This document shows positions 31,976 through 44,460 of a stretch of 64,000 nt of DNA, in pieces. The notes beneath the pieces are model-generated. The model saw only the letters and a list, made by a program, of their open reading frames with translations. It had not been told where the DNA came from and did not search any database. The DNA is taken from positions 1-64,000 of the forward strand of contig JAKUCV010004852.1 of NCBI GenBank assembly GCA_028386065.3, given 5' to 3'. The position numbers were made by a program, and so were the translations under genes. Position 1 is the first letter of the stretch. Each line of letters begins with the position of its first letter. The stretch is from Turnera subulata. Lineage: Eukaryota; Streptophyta; Magnoliopsida; Malpighiales; Passifloraceae.

Positions 31976-32807
31976 ATTGCCAACAAAGACTTGTTGATCT
32001 CTTTTGCAAGATGTACATGGATAATTTCCTTCTTCAGTTCACATCCTTAAAATAATCTAACTACTTTTGCTATGGGTAAAAAAAATCTCTTGATGAACAA
32101 AAAAAATAGCACTTAACTAATTATTAAACAACAAAATAATATACCAAGAAAATATATAATCCGGTATATCAACTCCCATCAACGCAAACTAAGGCTCACA
32201 CAAAGATGATTTATAATCCTTAGGGATTAGGATAAAAAAGTTTTACAAAACAAAAAGCCATAGCAAAAATCTGAGCCGCAGCAAAAACAGAACCACAGCA
32301 ATAGCTAGATGGGGAAGAAACAAGTCAAGGGTCCCTAATTTGTCATCATAAAAAAAGGCAGAGATTGTTGACTAAAAATTGGATTAGTCACTTCTTAATA
32401 TTAAAATGTGATTTAACTATGTTTAGTCATGATGTATAATTAATTTTGATGACTAACAAATTACAAGTTTTTACCTTTGAAAATTTTCCACTCTTAATAA
32501 TGTCACCTTTCTTGATAAAACTTACAATCTCAATTTTATTCATTCTGATAAAATGATTAGAACATGATTAGAACAGTAAAATATATGATAACCAATAGAT
32601 ATATTGGTTGATCATAAGTCCAGTATTTTTTCACATAAATTATAAATCCTCACTGTCACCAAGCAACCTCATACATACAGGTGCTTTATTTATTCAAAGC
32701 TCAAAATAAGTATTGGAATCGTTTTAATAGAAACTTATATAATAACCAAAGGCGACTTTCAAGGTATAGATCCATGACAGTACGGTAATAATGAAATACT
32801 CATTATA
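31976..32807. other. AT-rich intergenic DNA
   Basis: No coding or repeat feature recognised between the LINE fragment and the hAT element. Confidence 0.4.
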
Positions 32808-33867
32808 CTCATAACCAAGGTTGTTAAAATCGCGAGTAAACTCGTAAAATCTTCCGTTTTTACGATGTTAGGTTGGCATTTTGAGCTGACTCGCCCATGA
32901 ACTCGGAAATCGGTCAAACTCGCGAGTTGACTCGTAATCTTGTTGAACTCGCGAGTTTGGGCTGAGTTCAACCGAGTTTAGTCTGCCAAGCGAAAAACTT
33001 TAACGAACCAAATTGAAAATTATAACTTTCTCTTCAATCTTTACTTTACATCTTCTCCTCAACAACTGCGCACAGGCTATGGCAACGGCATCACAACAAC
33101 GCGGACAAGGACCCAAATCTCATCCTCCATCCAAAGAGGCAGCTGGGAATTAAGGTTTGGTATGGCATATGGGTATCAATCTTCTTCCCTTAAATTGTTT
33201 TTTCTTGTATCTAAGGAAAACTCCTTTCAGTTTCATCTTCCCGGAACAGTTTGTCTGTGTGTGAAGGGGAAGGAAGGTGAAGGGAGTGCGAGGGGAGAGA
33301 GAAAGAGAGTAGAAAGGTGAAGAGTGTTTTTAATTCTACCGAAAACAAAAGGGATTAATCCAATGGCTAGGAGTGGTTTGATCTTCTAGGGATAAATGAT
33401 TATAAATATGATAATAATTAATCGTAAAAGTCAAAATAATAAATATACAGTTATTGGAAATAAGTGAAATACAAAAACGTGGGAGGCCAAGCCCAAAAGA
33501 TAACCACTCAGACTTATCTTGTAACAGCCCGGGTAAAATTTTTGATTTTTACCGGGACTGTAAAAGTCTTTTTACCGTGATTTACTGTTGAATTAATCTT
33601 GGGTAATTAATTCAGGGTAAATCGGGCATCGTTTTTTGAAACCGAGAGTTTTCCCGCGCTCGTGATTTTTCCGTGGATTTTTCGGGCCTAAGTTGGTATT
33701 TTTGGGGTTTCGGAATTTCTCAGAAAATCACACCGGAAAATAACTAAGGTGGTATCAGTTATTTTCTGGTCCGGACTGGACTCGCTCCATAATGCAGACA
33801 AGCTGCATTATTGGAGAATCACAGGTCGTACAGTGTTTGCACAGTGTTTCACCGTTTATAAAAGGGA

Positions 33868-34178
33868 AGCAGGGGAAGAGAAGGAGAAGAAGAGGAGAAG
33901 AAAAAGAAAAAAGGAAAAAAAAAAGAGGAGGAGAAGAGAAAAAAAGAAAAGGAGAAAAAAGAAAAAGAAATAAATAATAATAAAAAAAGAAGAACGAAGA
34001 GAAAAAAAAAACAACACAGAAAACAGAGAAAAAAAAGAGTAGTGGGAAAAGAAAAAAAAAGGGGAAAAATAAATACTGGAAATATGAAAAAAAAGAGAGA
34101 AAGAAAAAAAAGAAAATCAAAGGAAAAAAGAAGAAAATCAGAAAAGAAAAGAAAGAAAACAGAAAATACAGAAAAAAA
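33868..34178 (+). repeat. About 310-bp near-pure purine tract in the solo LTR
   Basis: The + strand is almost all A and G, with very few pyrimidines. Apparent long open frames on both strands here (Lys/Arg/Glu-rich, or Phe-rich on the other strand) are composition artefacts. Confidence 0.9.
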
Positions 34179-35412
34179 AATGGTGTAACTGTTCATCGTC
34201 ACCCAGCGCCCCCGAACACTGTTCACCTCGAGACGCTCCGGGCCGAGTCTCGTGCCACCGCCACCACCAGCAGGACGCCCGAGCCGACACGACCTCGACG
34301 CCGCCTTCGCCGAGTTCTTCCGCCGCCGGACGCTCCTGCACGAGCCGTTGACCCGGCGGAGAACCCGCGGATCTCCTTCTCCGCGTTGCTGACAACGATA
34401 CCGGCGACGCCGGGCCTCCTTTCCGCTGCCCTCGCGCCGCACCAAGTCACCTGATGCCGCAGCTGAGCTGGCCTTTCCTTCCATCAGCCTGCTGTCGCGC
34501 CGCCGCCCCTATACCCGCTGGTAAGGTCGGGTTTTACCCGTTTCCTCGGCCGGGTCGCGCCTGGGTTGGGTTGCAGTCCGGATTTCTTTTTCTTTTTTTT
34601 TAAAAAAACTAATGATAATATATATATATATAATTTTTGCTAATTAATTTCTGGGAAAAAATGGTAAATATTATTTTAGAAAAATTATATGTAATATTCT
34701 GGGTTAGGGTTTAGAAAAATATATATACTTTGATTCTTCAAATTAAGATAATTATGATTTGTTTGTAAATTATTATTATGGTTAGTTTGAAAAATATATA
34801 TATACCATGAAATTAATTTCTAGAAACTTAATATATATATTATTTTCTCTAGAAAATTATGGTTGTGGAATATATACCTATATATGTACTTTGAAATTAA
34901 AGGTAGTTATATTTTGTGTTGGAAAATATTATTATATATAGAAAAAGATAAATACTATATAAATATTTTCTGAAAATTATAAATAGGATATTATTTTTTT
35001 GGAAAAATAATGGTGATTATAATTTTGGAAAATTATAGTTATTTATGAAATATATTTTGAAAAGAGTTTTAATTAAAGTATGGTACCGAAATTATATTCG
35101 GATATACGTACGGTATAATATTTTCGGTAAATGGAATAATAAGGGATATGTAATCGGGATGGGTATAATTCGCAGTGTTGGCATCATAGTATACCGATTA
35201 TGTGCATTTATGTGTATATATGGTTTTGTGGTATAAGGTTTGGATATCGGGCAGTTTCCCGAGGAGCCGGTGTCGGACCGGTCATTGTTTCCGGAGTTGA
35301 GTAATCGGCCAAGGTGAGGATGGATTTCCTTCAATATGTGCCTGTATTACTCGGTTATTTTGTTTTGTGGATTATTGCATTGTTGAGTATGGTGTTTGTT
35401 ATGGTTTGTCTC

Positions 35413-35773
35413 GGGATGATAATCCCATGGTCTTGATTGTTGTCGGGATGTTTATCCCATGTTGGTTTAGGATGTGTATCCTTGCGTCTTTTTGGTTTAA
35501 TAATAATGGGTTAATTAATAATAAATTGTGACAAGGATGTCGATCCTTGGTTTTGGTTTGGGATGTCTATCCCAGGTTTTTGGTTAGGGATGTTGATCCC
35601 TGTGATTTGTTTTTGAGGACGATAATATAATTGTCGCGTGGTAAGTAGAGGTACGACCGGATGGTTTGAGACTGTTTTGTGGTGGCCATGATCTGGGTTA
35701 CTTGTGATGGGCATGTTGATGCCGGTTTGATTGGGATGTTGATCTCTGAGTGTGATATTGGGATGTTGATCCC
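35413..35773 (+). repeat. Cluster of nine short palindromes with covarying arms
   Basis: RGGATG-N3-ATCCY-type units at 35413, 35445, 35469, 35533, 35560, 35586, 35710, 35733 and 35760. Arms change together: GGGAT/ATCCC, AGGAT/ATCCT and GGCAT/ATGCC. Only the 35733 unit has a mispaired arm. Confidence 0.8.
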
Positions 35774-36874
35774 GGGTTCTTTTTGATCTGGCACCAGAAA
35801 CAGGTTGATAACCTGGTACGACCCTAGCTTATCCGTAACGGGGCCCGGAAAGATAAAACTGGAAAATTGGATTTTATTGAGTCTTTTCGGCTTTGGACCG
35901 GTTTTTGGTCTTGTCTTTCGATTTGGTGTATTTTGGTGGATTTTACTTGTTTTCGACTTGAGTAATTTTAGTGTGCATATTGATTGTCTTTCCTTCGTCG
36001 GTGAGCACTTCGGACTCACCCCTCACCTGCGGGCTTTCATCCCGTAGGATGAGTTACTTTTGGTACAGGATTGGTGTATTCCAGACAGGCTGCGGCGTTA
36101 TCCCTTGGACAGGACTTGGATCCATAGTTTGCATCTATGTCGCATACAGTGTCTTGTGAGTTTTTAAGTCTTCCGCTGTGCTGTTATTGTTATTTTGGGG
36201 CCTTGGGCCGGATGTGATATTTGTTTGTTGGGCCGAAGGGCCAGATTTATGAGGTTTATATTTTGGGCTGTTGAGCCCGGATATCTGTTGTATACACTGT
36301 ATGCTGGGCTTTGTTGGGTTGGGTTGTTACAGTTCCAGCACGTATTTACTGTGTACGGTAAATACGGGTCGGGGCGTTTCATATCTGCATTTTTTATAAT
36401 TAGTATAATTATCTCTAAATATTCTTGGATGGCTTATCATTTATTTGACAATTAAAAACCCTTTGTTTAAATTTCATCTACCTACGAATCGAACCTCTTA
36501 AATAAAGATAAAATATCATATTTTATGTCAATACAAGTTTAATTCATTTAACACCACCAACCATGAATGTTTTACATGTTTATTCTTTCACTAGATGTCA
36601 TATGTTTAATGAAATTAAATTTTTTTAAAAAATAAAAAAATAGAATATATACAGAATGCCTAGATAATAATGTCACTTTACTAATATTTAAACTCTTGAT
36701 AGTTTGAATTTTTATGAGGGTTAATATGTGTTAGATAAATTTAATTAATTGATTTATTTTTAAATCCAATTAATAATATAATTAAGTTTTGTGAACTCTT
36801 ACGATTCTACGTTACGTTTTTACGTTACGTTTTTTACCCGACCAAAACTCGTTTTTAACAGCCTTGCTCATAAC

Positions 36875-37410
36875 CATTCCCTTAAGGTTAGATTTCATCA
36901 TTATGCACTAAATTATGTTGCAATGTATCATCATTGTGTATTAGCACAATGTCATGCTTTTCTATGAATCGAGCAAATGGACCAACAATTTGTCTAGTTT
37001 TGTTTTGCTTCTCATAATACTTATCATATCTGTCAGACATAATATTTTCACCATTGTGTCTATTTGCTTCTTAACTTTATTGACAAATACATTTAAATAA
37101 TTTATCAATTGAGATTTTACATACAATAGACATACTTAATCATGATGTGGAAAAAAATAGTAAAGATGATAAAGATTATCCATTAAAAGTGATACATCAA
37201 AAGATTACATGTCTTCGCATAATCTCAAGAGCTAGGTGTTTGTGGCTAGTTTTCTTAAGGGTTTCTTGCTTGTTTTCTTAATACAAATTACACAATTGCC
37301 AAAATTAATAAAATCCAATTATTAAGATTTCATTGTTTATTAATCTTCACAATCTTTCCTTAGACATATGTCTAAATATTTTATGCTACAAGTGAGTAAA
37401 ATTCTCATCA
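36875..37410. other. AT-rich DNA between transposons
   Basis: No feature recognised between the hAT element and the next LTR element. Confidence 0.4.
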
Positions 37411-37415
37411 CTTGA

Positions 37416-37864
37416 TGATATGGAATAGGCCCAGCTCAATACAGGCCCAATGACTGGTAACCGAGATAGGGCCCAAAGGCATGAGGCCCAGGATCAGGCC
37501 CTCTAGGCAAGGCCCAAGGACCCACGGGGCAAGGACCCTCGAGCCATGAACCAGGACCCGCAGGAGAGGTCCAGGAACTGGAGGCCCTAAATGTCAGCCG
37601 ACTTATCTGGAGGATATCCGAGTACATCCAGTGGCTATCCAATTCCGACCAATAAGGACGTGACACGTGGCAGGGCTGACTCCAAATAAATACTCCTAAA
37701 ACCAAATATTTTGGGAGGATCTTCCCATTCTGCTCCTCTCATTTCTCTCTCTAGGGTTTTCCTCCTCTCTTCCTGATTACTGCCTATGTATCCCAATCAT
37801 ATTCATTGTACACAATCATTCAATATGAATAAAGATCAATTCCCCAATATTTGATTTCATATCA
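37416..37864 (+). repeat. 5' LTR of the LARD-like element
   Basis: 449 bp, rich in GGCCC and GGACC motifs, ending in CATATCA; partner at 41036-41484. Confidence 0.9.
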
Positions 37865-40800
37865 GTTGGTTCCGTTGCCGGGAAAGATTTGAAAGCTAGA
37901 CAATCATCAAACCATCAACCGTTCAATACATCAACAATCATCAACGACGACAACGCTTTCAGATAGCACGAATTCAACGAGCTAACAACCATTCAACGCA
38001 TCAATATCAAGCAGATCTGATGGATCCAACATATTTTACTAACAATAAATATGTTTGTTTACTGTAAATTTATTCAATCATTCAACTAAGGGTATTTTAC
38101 TGCCTGAATTTGTACAGATCGTGAAATGAAAAGCAGCGACAAACGAACATTAAAGCCATACCAGAAATCCATGATGGACCAAAAATCGATGATGGAGGAG
38201 AAATCCATGACGGCAAAACAAAGGCGGACCTGGTCGCTGGAGCACGACGCACTCAGACCCCGAGAAGGAGGAGGGCTATCGCTGCTCTTTTCGCTGCAAA
38301 AACCGGTTGGAAAGCAAAGAACCATCCACGGGCAGAGCGGATCCAACCGCCAGAAGAGATGCATATGTCGCCATTCAAGAGGACTCATGTAGCTGCCGGG
38401 AAAGATAATGACGGGTGCAGAGATCGGCGGAGCCACACTATAACCACACACCGCCGCTCGATCGGGATGCAGGCACACTTGGAGAAAGAGATCCGCCGCC
38501 CAGAAAAGCCAGCTGGCGTCGGGTCCAGTCAAGAAAACAAAAGAAAGAAATTCATGGCGCTACTGCTGGAGGAGAAGCCGCCATAAGCAGCCCCTATCGC
38601 TACCACGCACCGCCGGGCTGGTGGACGCTTAGGAGAGGCCAGACACATCGCCGATGGGGGGCCGCCCACTTGATGGAGGCGGGAATGCCATATTAAACCG
38701 CCATCGCTGGTCTCCGCTGACTTACTGACAAGGAGAGAATCATTCAAAGCAATGCCAAGAGGGTCGCCGCTGCTGGACAACATGCGAGGGAGCACCAGGG
38801 CCTATCGTTGACGCGATTGTGCCACCAGGCTCGGAGGCACGTCGGAGATGAACCATCGTCGCTTGTGGTAATCGCTACCGACCATGTCGCCAGGGATGAT
38901 GCGTCGCCCATAGAGGTCGCGCTTGGAGAAGAAACTGGAAAAAGAAGAAAAACCAAGGAAGAAAACGCGTCGAGAAATAAAGCGTGAGGAATTAAAAAAA
39001 AAAGGGGGAAAGCAATCATGGCCAGATGCGCGTGAAGAATAAAGCAGAAAGGGAGAAAAATTAATGATGGACTCAAGCAATCAACGGGCCGAGATACTGA
39101 AAGGGTCCAAATCTAATTTTTTAAAAAAAAAAAAAATGCAGGACCTGTGGACAGCCCAAATCGCTTCCAAGGCGCGGAAAGTTTTCACGGCTCAAAGTAT
39201 ATTGGCCTTACTGGCCAGAAAATGAGCCAAAACATTTATTGTTTGTTATTACCTTATTATGTATTTAATTATATTATAATTATATAATATTAAATTTTAA
39301 TTATTTAATATATTATGCTAAGTGAAGTTTATTTAATTGATTCGTTGTGGAAAACTAACGATTTCTATTTTCTGTTTGGATGGAATATTAATTTACATGT
39401 GAGATGTTATGTTCAAAGCATTATTCAGTTAAAGGAGGACCACGAAGTGTTGGATCCGAGGAGGAACTTTACGAGGACCACGAAGTGTAGGACCTGTGGA
39501 GGAATTTTCACAATGACTATGAAGTGTTGGATCCGAGAAGAATCCTCACGAGGACCTCTTGCACAAGGACCTCAAAAAACTATTCATGCAGAGGCAATCA
39601 TAACTCCTGAGGATGTAAAAGCCACCCCAGGAGAAAACAACAACAAAAGCGATCGATCCCCGCATGGAGAAAGTCGTCCATGGAGGCGGAAGCATCCCTT
39701 GCTATAGGAGCAACCATCATCGCAAAAACCCAGCACAACACATGGAGTTGACATCGGACCCGATGGGGAGCTAATCAAAGGACCTCAAGGTAGCTCATGC
39801 AACAAGGACCTGAGAGAAGTTTGGGAGGAAGCAACCCGTGAGCAAGTTGTCTCAATGGAGAAGATGTCCCTGAAATTGAAGGAAGCCGCTCCTGCGAAGG
39901 TAGAAGAAACCCCTGGAGCGAGCAACCCCAACAGAAGAACAAAACAGCCCCAGGAGAAAGCGATCCCTATGGAGGATGAAGCAGTGCTTGGAGGTGAATC
40001 AAATGAAGCGCAGCTGGAGAAGGACCTACCAGTGAAGCCCCAGGAGTAAGCAATACCCTATGGAGGAAAAACAGTTCCTGGAGGCAAAACAAATAAAGGG
40101 CACGTGGAGAATGTCCTGCCATAGCAACCCCAAGAGCATGCGGCTCCTATGGAGCAAAAGCGGCCCCAAAGACAAACACATTCTTCACCAAATAGAAGGT
40201 AGCTGATCACGTGAAAGTGTAAGCAACCTAGGAGTAAGCAGCTTATGCGGAATCAAAAGTAGATAACCCTACGGAGGTTTAAACAATCCTTGCAACAAGC
40301 AAACTCAACGGAGAAGAAAAATAGTCCCTTGAGTCTACGGAGTACCCAATGCAGGAACCAGGGAGTCAACCACATCAAGATCCTAAAAGCTGAGCCTGTA
40401 AGAGCCATGCGAGGAGTTGGAGCTAGGTACCACGAGATTGGCAGAAGGACCTACCCAGGGAAAGAAGGTATCCAAGGAAGTAGGAACTCCTCAACACAAA
40501 GATAAACTCGCAAAAGATGAGAAAAGCTGAAAAGGAACAAGGGTCATCATCCTCGAAAAGGCAACTTCGAAATCAAAAAAATAAAGTTAACAACACAGTG
40601 CAAAGAAATGTTAAGGAAGGCGCGAAACATGATGGTGAGGCCTCGATATGGAGGCTGAAACAAAAACAATAGTTGCTGTAAAAAACCCTGCAGAGGTCCT
40701 GGGAAGAAATCATAAGGAGCTCAGAAATGGACAACCTCCAGTAGACCGAGAGCTAGGACCTTCCAAGGCACGTAAGTGGAGAAAAGCGAAGGATAAATGC

Positions 40801-41035
40801 CACCCAAAACGACATTGACAATTTGCCAAGAAGAATCATTTCACAACACCACCATGACATCGATAAACATTGAAAAGAAGAAATGGAATGCGTGCTGCAC
40901 TCTTTTTCCCTTCATCAGGTTTTTATCCCGTCGGGTTTTTCCCGATAAGGTTTTTAACGAGGCAGCCAAGGCGTATCATGTTGTCCTGAAGATTCAAATG
41001 CTCCAGCTTACAAGCTCGGCCATTTAAGGAGCTAT

Positions 41036-41484
41036 TGATATGGAATAGTCCCAGCTCAATACAGGCCTAATAACTGGTAACCAAAACAGGGCCCAAAGGC
41101 GTGAGGCCCAGGATCAGGCCTTTTAGGCAAGGCCCAAGGACCCACGGGGCAAGGACCCCCGAGTCATGAAGCAGGACCCGCGGGAGAGGTCCAGGAACTG
41201 GAGGCCCTAAATGTCAGCCGACTTATCCGGAGGATATTCGAGTACATCCAGAGGCAATCCAATTCCGACCAATAAGGACGTGACACGTTGCAGGGCTGAC
41301 TCCAAATAAATACTCCTAAAACCAGATATTTTGGGAGGCTCTTCCCATTCTGCTCCTCTCATTTCTCTCTCTCGGGTTCTCCTCCTCTCTTCCTGATTAT
41401 TGCCTATGTATCCCAATCATATTCATTGTACACAATCATTCAATATGAATAAAGATCAATTCCCCAATATTTGATTCCATATTA
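41036..41484 (+). repeat. 3' LTR of the LARD-like element
   Basis: 449 bp, same length as the 5' LTR; its last bases (CATATTA) have lost the canonical CA end by substitution. A short purine-containing run (TTAAGGAGC, 41025-41033) precedes it. Confidence 0.9.
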
Positions 41485-41489
41485 CTTGA

Positions 41490-42739
41490 TTTATAATTTA
41501 AACAACCATTATGATGCAAATTTAATAGCAATTGAATCAATTTTTTTAGACTGCAAAATTTGAGTCATGTGGCATAAACCATTACATGTTTTTTATGTGA
41601 GTGAAGGAAGGGGGGATAAGGAGGCTGGGGACTAGAAATGGCTATGATTCCGTAATTTATATTGTTACGCATCAATTCTTAGTAGTGTATACAAATTTTA
41701 TATTTTGCACAAGATATATATTTTTTTTAGAAAAGGCAGATTATAAATTTTCAGGAATGTTTTGTTCATTATTTTTGGATGGGGATGACATCTTTGCGCC
41801 TGTGATGCATTCGTTTACTCTCGAAGTTAAACATGCATCTCAAAAGAAAAAATCTCAAGAATTAATATATGGGAGATGGAAATTGTGTTATACACAAGGA
41901 AATTGTGTCATACACACGAGATTATAGTTATGAAGGATTTTGAGAAAACCACGGCACGTGGTCGATAACTTATTTGTCAAACTCTTTTTTTTTCGAAGAC
42001 ATATATAACTGATCGACAAATTCAAATTATTACATCACCCGAAAGATTATGTGCACGTGACATAAATTACTCAACATTTGATTGAATACGACGCAACTAT
42101 AATAATAATGTTCACATTGCAAGCCAACTCTTAAATAACTAAGAGCATTTGCTCATTTCCTTTAAAATGTTCAATTCTTTATTGCAGAAACGTTAGAATG
42201 GTACTACTTAAATTTTCTATAGTAGTTTTCTATCTTATTTCTCGTACATTCATAGAATATCTATCCGTGGAGACCTTAAGGAGGAAGTTAATCTTGAATT
42301 ATGGAAGTTAATATGGTAATACCTTGCTCTCATAAAAAATATGGTAATTGTACCCAGAAAAAATAAAAAATATGGTAATACCTTGCTTTTTCTGGAAAGA
42401 AAAAAAAAATTAACAAAGAAGGAAGAAGAAAAAGACAAGAAACAAACCAAAACTGAAGCAAAGATAAACAGGCCCCACTCCGTGGGCCTACTCGCCCCAA
42501 AACCCTGCATTGTTGATTTGTACTGGAGAAATCCCAATTCCCCGAGTACCTTCCAGCAACTTCAGTCTGAAACGACGCCGTACAAGTGCGAAATCGAACA
42601 CGCGAAGCCGTAAGCGCGTAGCCCTGCCTTGGCAGATAATCCCAAATATTTTATCTCGTGTAATTTCCGTTTTTTTCATATCAAAGTAAAGTAGTAGTAC
42701 GTACCTTTTTAGAGCAAGAAAGAGAGGTCGCCGCAAAGA
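41490..42739. other. Intergenic DNA and upstream promoter of the BRWD-type gene
   Basis: AT-rich, with a local duplication of a TATGGTAATACCTTGCT motif (about 42312 and 42372). No gene recognised. 42480-42739 is probably the upstream promoter. Confidence 0.4.
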
Positions 42740-42747
42740 TATAAAAA
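42740..42747 (+). promoter_or_regulatory. TATA box of the BRWD-type gene
   Basis: TATAAAAA followed 35-45 bp later by a CT-rich stretch (TTTCTCTGCTCTTTCTCTTC) typical of plant transcription starts. A leader exon probably runs from about 42775 to 43207, where AAG|GTTAGT gives a donor; the next acceptor is at 44455. Confidence 0.6.
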
Positions 42748-44460
42748 CGCTGCGTTTCAGTCTTCTTCCGTTTCTCTGCTCTTTCTCTTCTCCCAAAACT
42801 CTCCTATCTCCTCTAATCCCCTTCTTCGTAGAAAAGACCAAACACACCAAGAATCCCATGCGCGCACACCCAGGGCTCGCCTTAAACATCTAAAACCCCC
42901 TTTCCTCGCGCGTGCTCACACTCGCCTATTCTCTCTCTCGATTCAAATTTTTTATTTATCTAATTCAACAACCTTTTTTCTCCCCTCGATCCCCATCTAC
43001 TGCTGCCTCCCATTCGGAAACCGCCAAACGCACAGTCCGCTTCCAAAACGCGCCGTTTTTGCTTCGGTCGAACTCCATTGGTGGTAGTTATAACGGAAAC
43101 AAACCGTTCCTGCTTCGGTTTCTGCTCGCTAGTTTGTTACAGTAGTGATTGTTCTTGTTTTCCAGTTGTTCGAGGCCTGTGCATGTGTTGAATTGGATCT
43201 CGAGAAGGTTAGTCTCTGCGTTTATGCGTGTTTTGCTGTGAATAAGATGTTAGGGTATGGTGAGGGATGTAATTTTAGGGTTCTAGTGGCGGTGCAGAGG
43301 AATGCATTTGGATTTTTGCTGGTGGACTGACTTAAAGACATGTAGGAGAAACCTGTCTGGTTGATTTGTCAGGCACATTGAATAAGGTGACGTTTCTTTG
43401 CCCGTTATTGTGCGGATTTGTTTAAGTTCCGTCTGTTTCGATGCTTGTCTATTGAATTCGCTTGCTGCTTTTGATTTGATGTTATATACGGCTGTTTTTT
43501 TGTGGTTTATTGGTTTGTTTCTTCGTGCGAGAGTGAGACATTGTCCTGTTGATTGCTCTGTATACTTTTTGTTGGTTGTTCATAGTGGGACATGCGTTGT
43601 GGAACATTTGGGATTAGGGTTTTGGTAATCGAGGTTTTGAGGAGATTGGTGCAGGATTTTGTTACATTAGAGTTATTACAGTGCATGTGGAGGATTGGTC
43701 CATTGGGGTCAAGTAGTATCTGGTTACTTCTCTCAGTGGGAGAGGCTTATTGACCGCTGATAGTAGTGATATTGATGGTCCTTGGTGGTTTTTTCACATT
43801 CACTTGAACTTCATTTGGACCTCGTCATAGCTAAATGTTTTTAGTCGTGCGTCTAAGCACTGTGATTCCACTATGGGTGTGCTTTTGCTATGGAAATGCT
43901 CAGATGGGGACCTTATTATGATGCATATTATTTTATTATACACAGTGACTTGAGGTTGAGTCAACAGTTGTTAAATGGAGTGAAGGTTGGTTGTTGAAGT
44001 CTCGCCAATTGGTGCTGTACATGGTTCACTGGCAAGAAGCAGTTGTATACTGTAGTTTTTTATATGTTGCATGTAACTTTCATGGTTTGCCAGTTTCTCA
44101 GAACATAATGGGTTCAGGATGAATACTGTCAAAACTGATATTGATAGTTAGAAGTCACTTACCTTATTAGGTTGTCAGTAGCGTTGTGTTTTTTGGTACG
44201 TTTGACACTCATGAAGAGGTGAATTATTCAAATTGGATGATGGGCCTTTTACCAGTGTCATTTGGTATACAAAAAAAAAAAATGTTGAGGTGAGGGGTGG
44301 TAGTTTAGACGAAGTTAAATTTATGTGCGTACACCTTGCTTCATTGGTTTATTGTTCTTCAGAGTAGTGTATGCTTAATAGTTTAAGCATGTTTTCGTTT
44401 CTGAAGCCAATCTACTTGCTGGTTAAATATTATTTTTGGTGCTTTTTGGACACAGGAAGT

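Larger units (their letters stand above)
33520..36381 (+). mobile_element. Long solo LTR (Ty3/gypsy type) nested in the hAT element
   Basis: Begins TGTAACAGCCCGGG and ends CGGGGCGTTTCA, with the 5-bp duplication TATCT on both sides (33515-33519, 36382-36386). TG...CA ends with no internal primer binding site, gag or pol, in 2862 bp, indicate a solo LTR left by recombination. Sections in order: promoter-like 33520-33860, purine tract, GC-rich 34195-34560, AT-rich 34600-35050, a palindrome cluster 35413-35773, and a 3' part. An inverted repeat CGTATTTAC / GTAAATACG lies just before its right end. Confidence 0.8.
32816..36866. mobile_element. Non-autonomous hAT-type DNA transposon, interrupted by a solo LTR
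   Basis: Ends are CAAGGTTGTTAAAA (32816-32829) and the inverse of CAAGGCTGTTAAAA (36853-36866), one mismatch in 14. They are flanked by the 8-bp duplication CTCATAAC (32808-32815, 36867-36874). CA-x-GG ends with 8-bp duplications fit the hAT superfamily. Subterminal regions are rich in ACTCG/CGAGT motifs. No transposase is visible. Removing the nested LTR leaves about 1.18 kb. Confidence 0.8.
37416..41484 (+). mobile_element. Non-autonomous LTR retrotransposon (LARD-like), complete
   Basis: Two 449-bp LTRs (37416-37864, 41036-41484) start TGATATGGAATAG and end in a near-inverse (TTTCATATCA / TTCCATATTA). The 5-bp duplication CTTGA flanks the element (37411-37415, 41485-41489). The site after the 5' LTR, TTGGTTCCGTTGCCGGGA, resembles the TGGCGCCGTTGCCGGG primer site of Athila/Tat-type elements. 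The 3.2 kb interior has no recognisable gag or pol; 39440-40100 is a degenerate array of GAGGACC / CCCAGGAG / GGAGG motifs. The LTRs differ at a modest number of sites, so insertion is older than that of the gag-only element. Confidence 0.88.

Noticed and set aside
33849..34484. Long Phe/Ser/Arg-rich frames on the minus strand and Lys/Glu-rich frames on the plus strand
   Set aside because: They arise from the purine tract and GC-rich block inside the solo LTR; no domain or codon bias.
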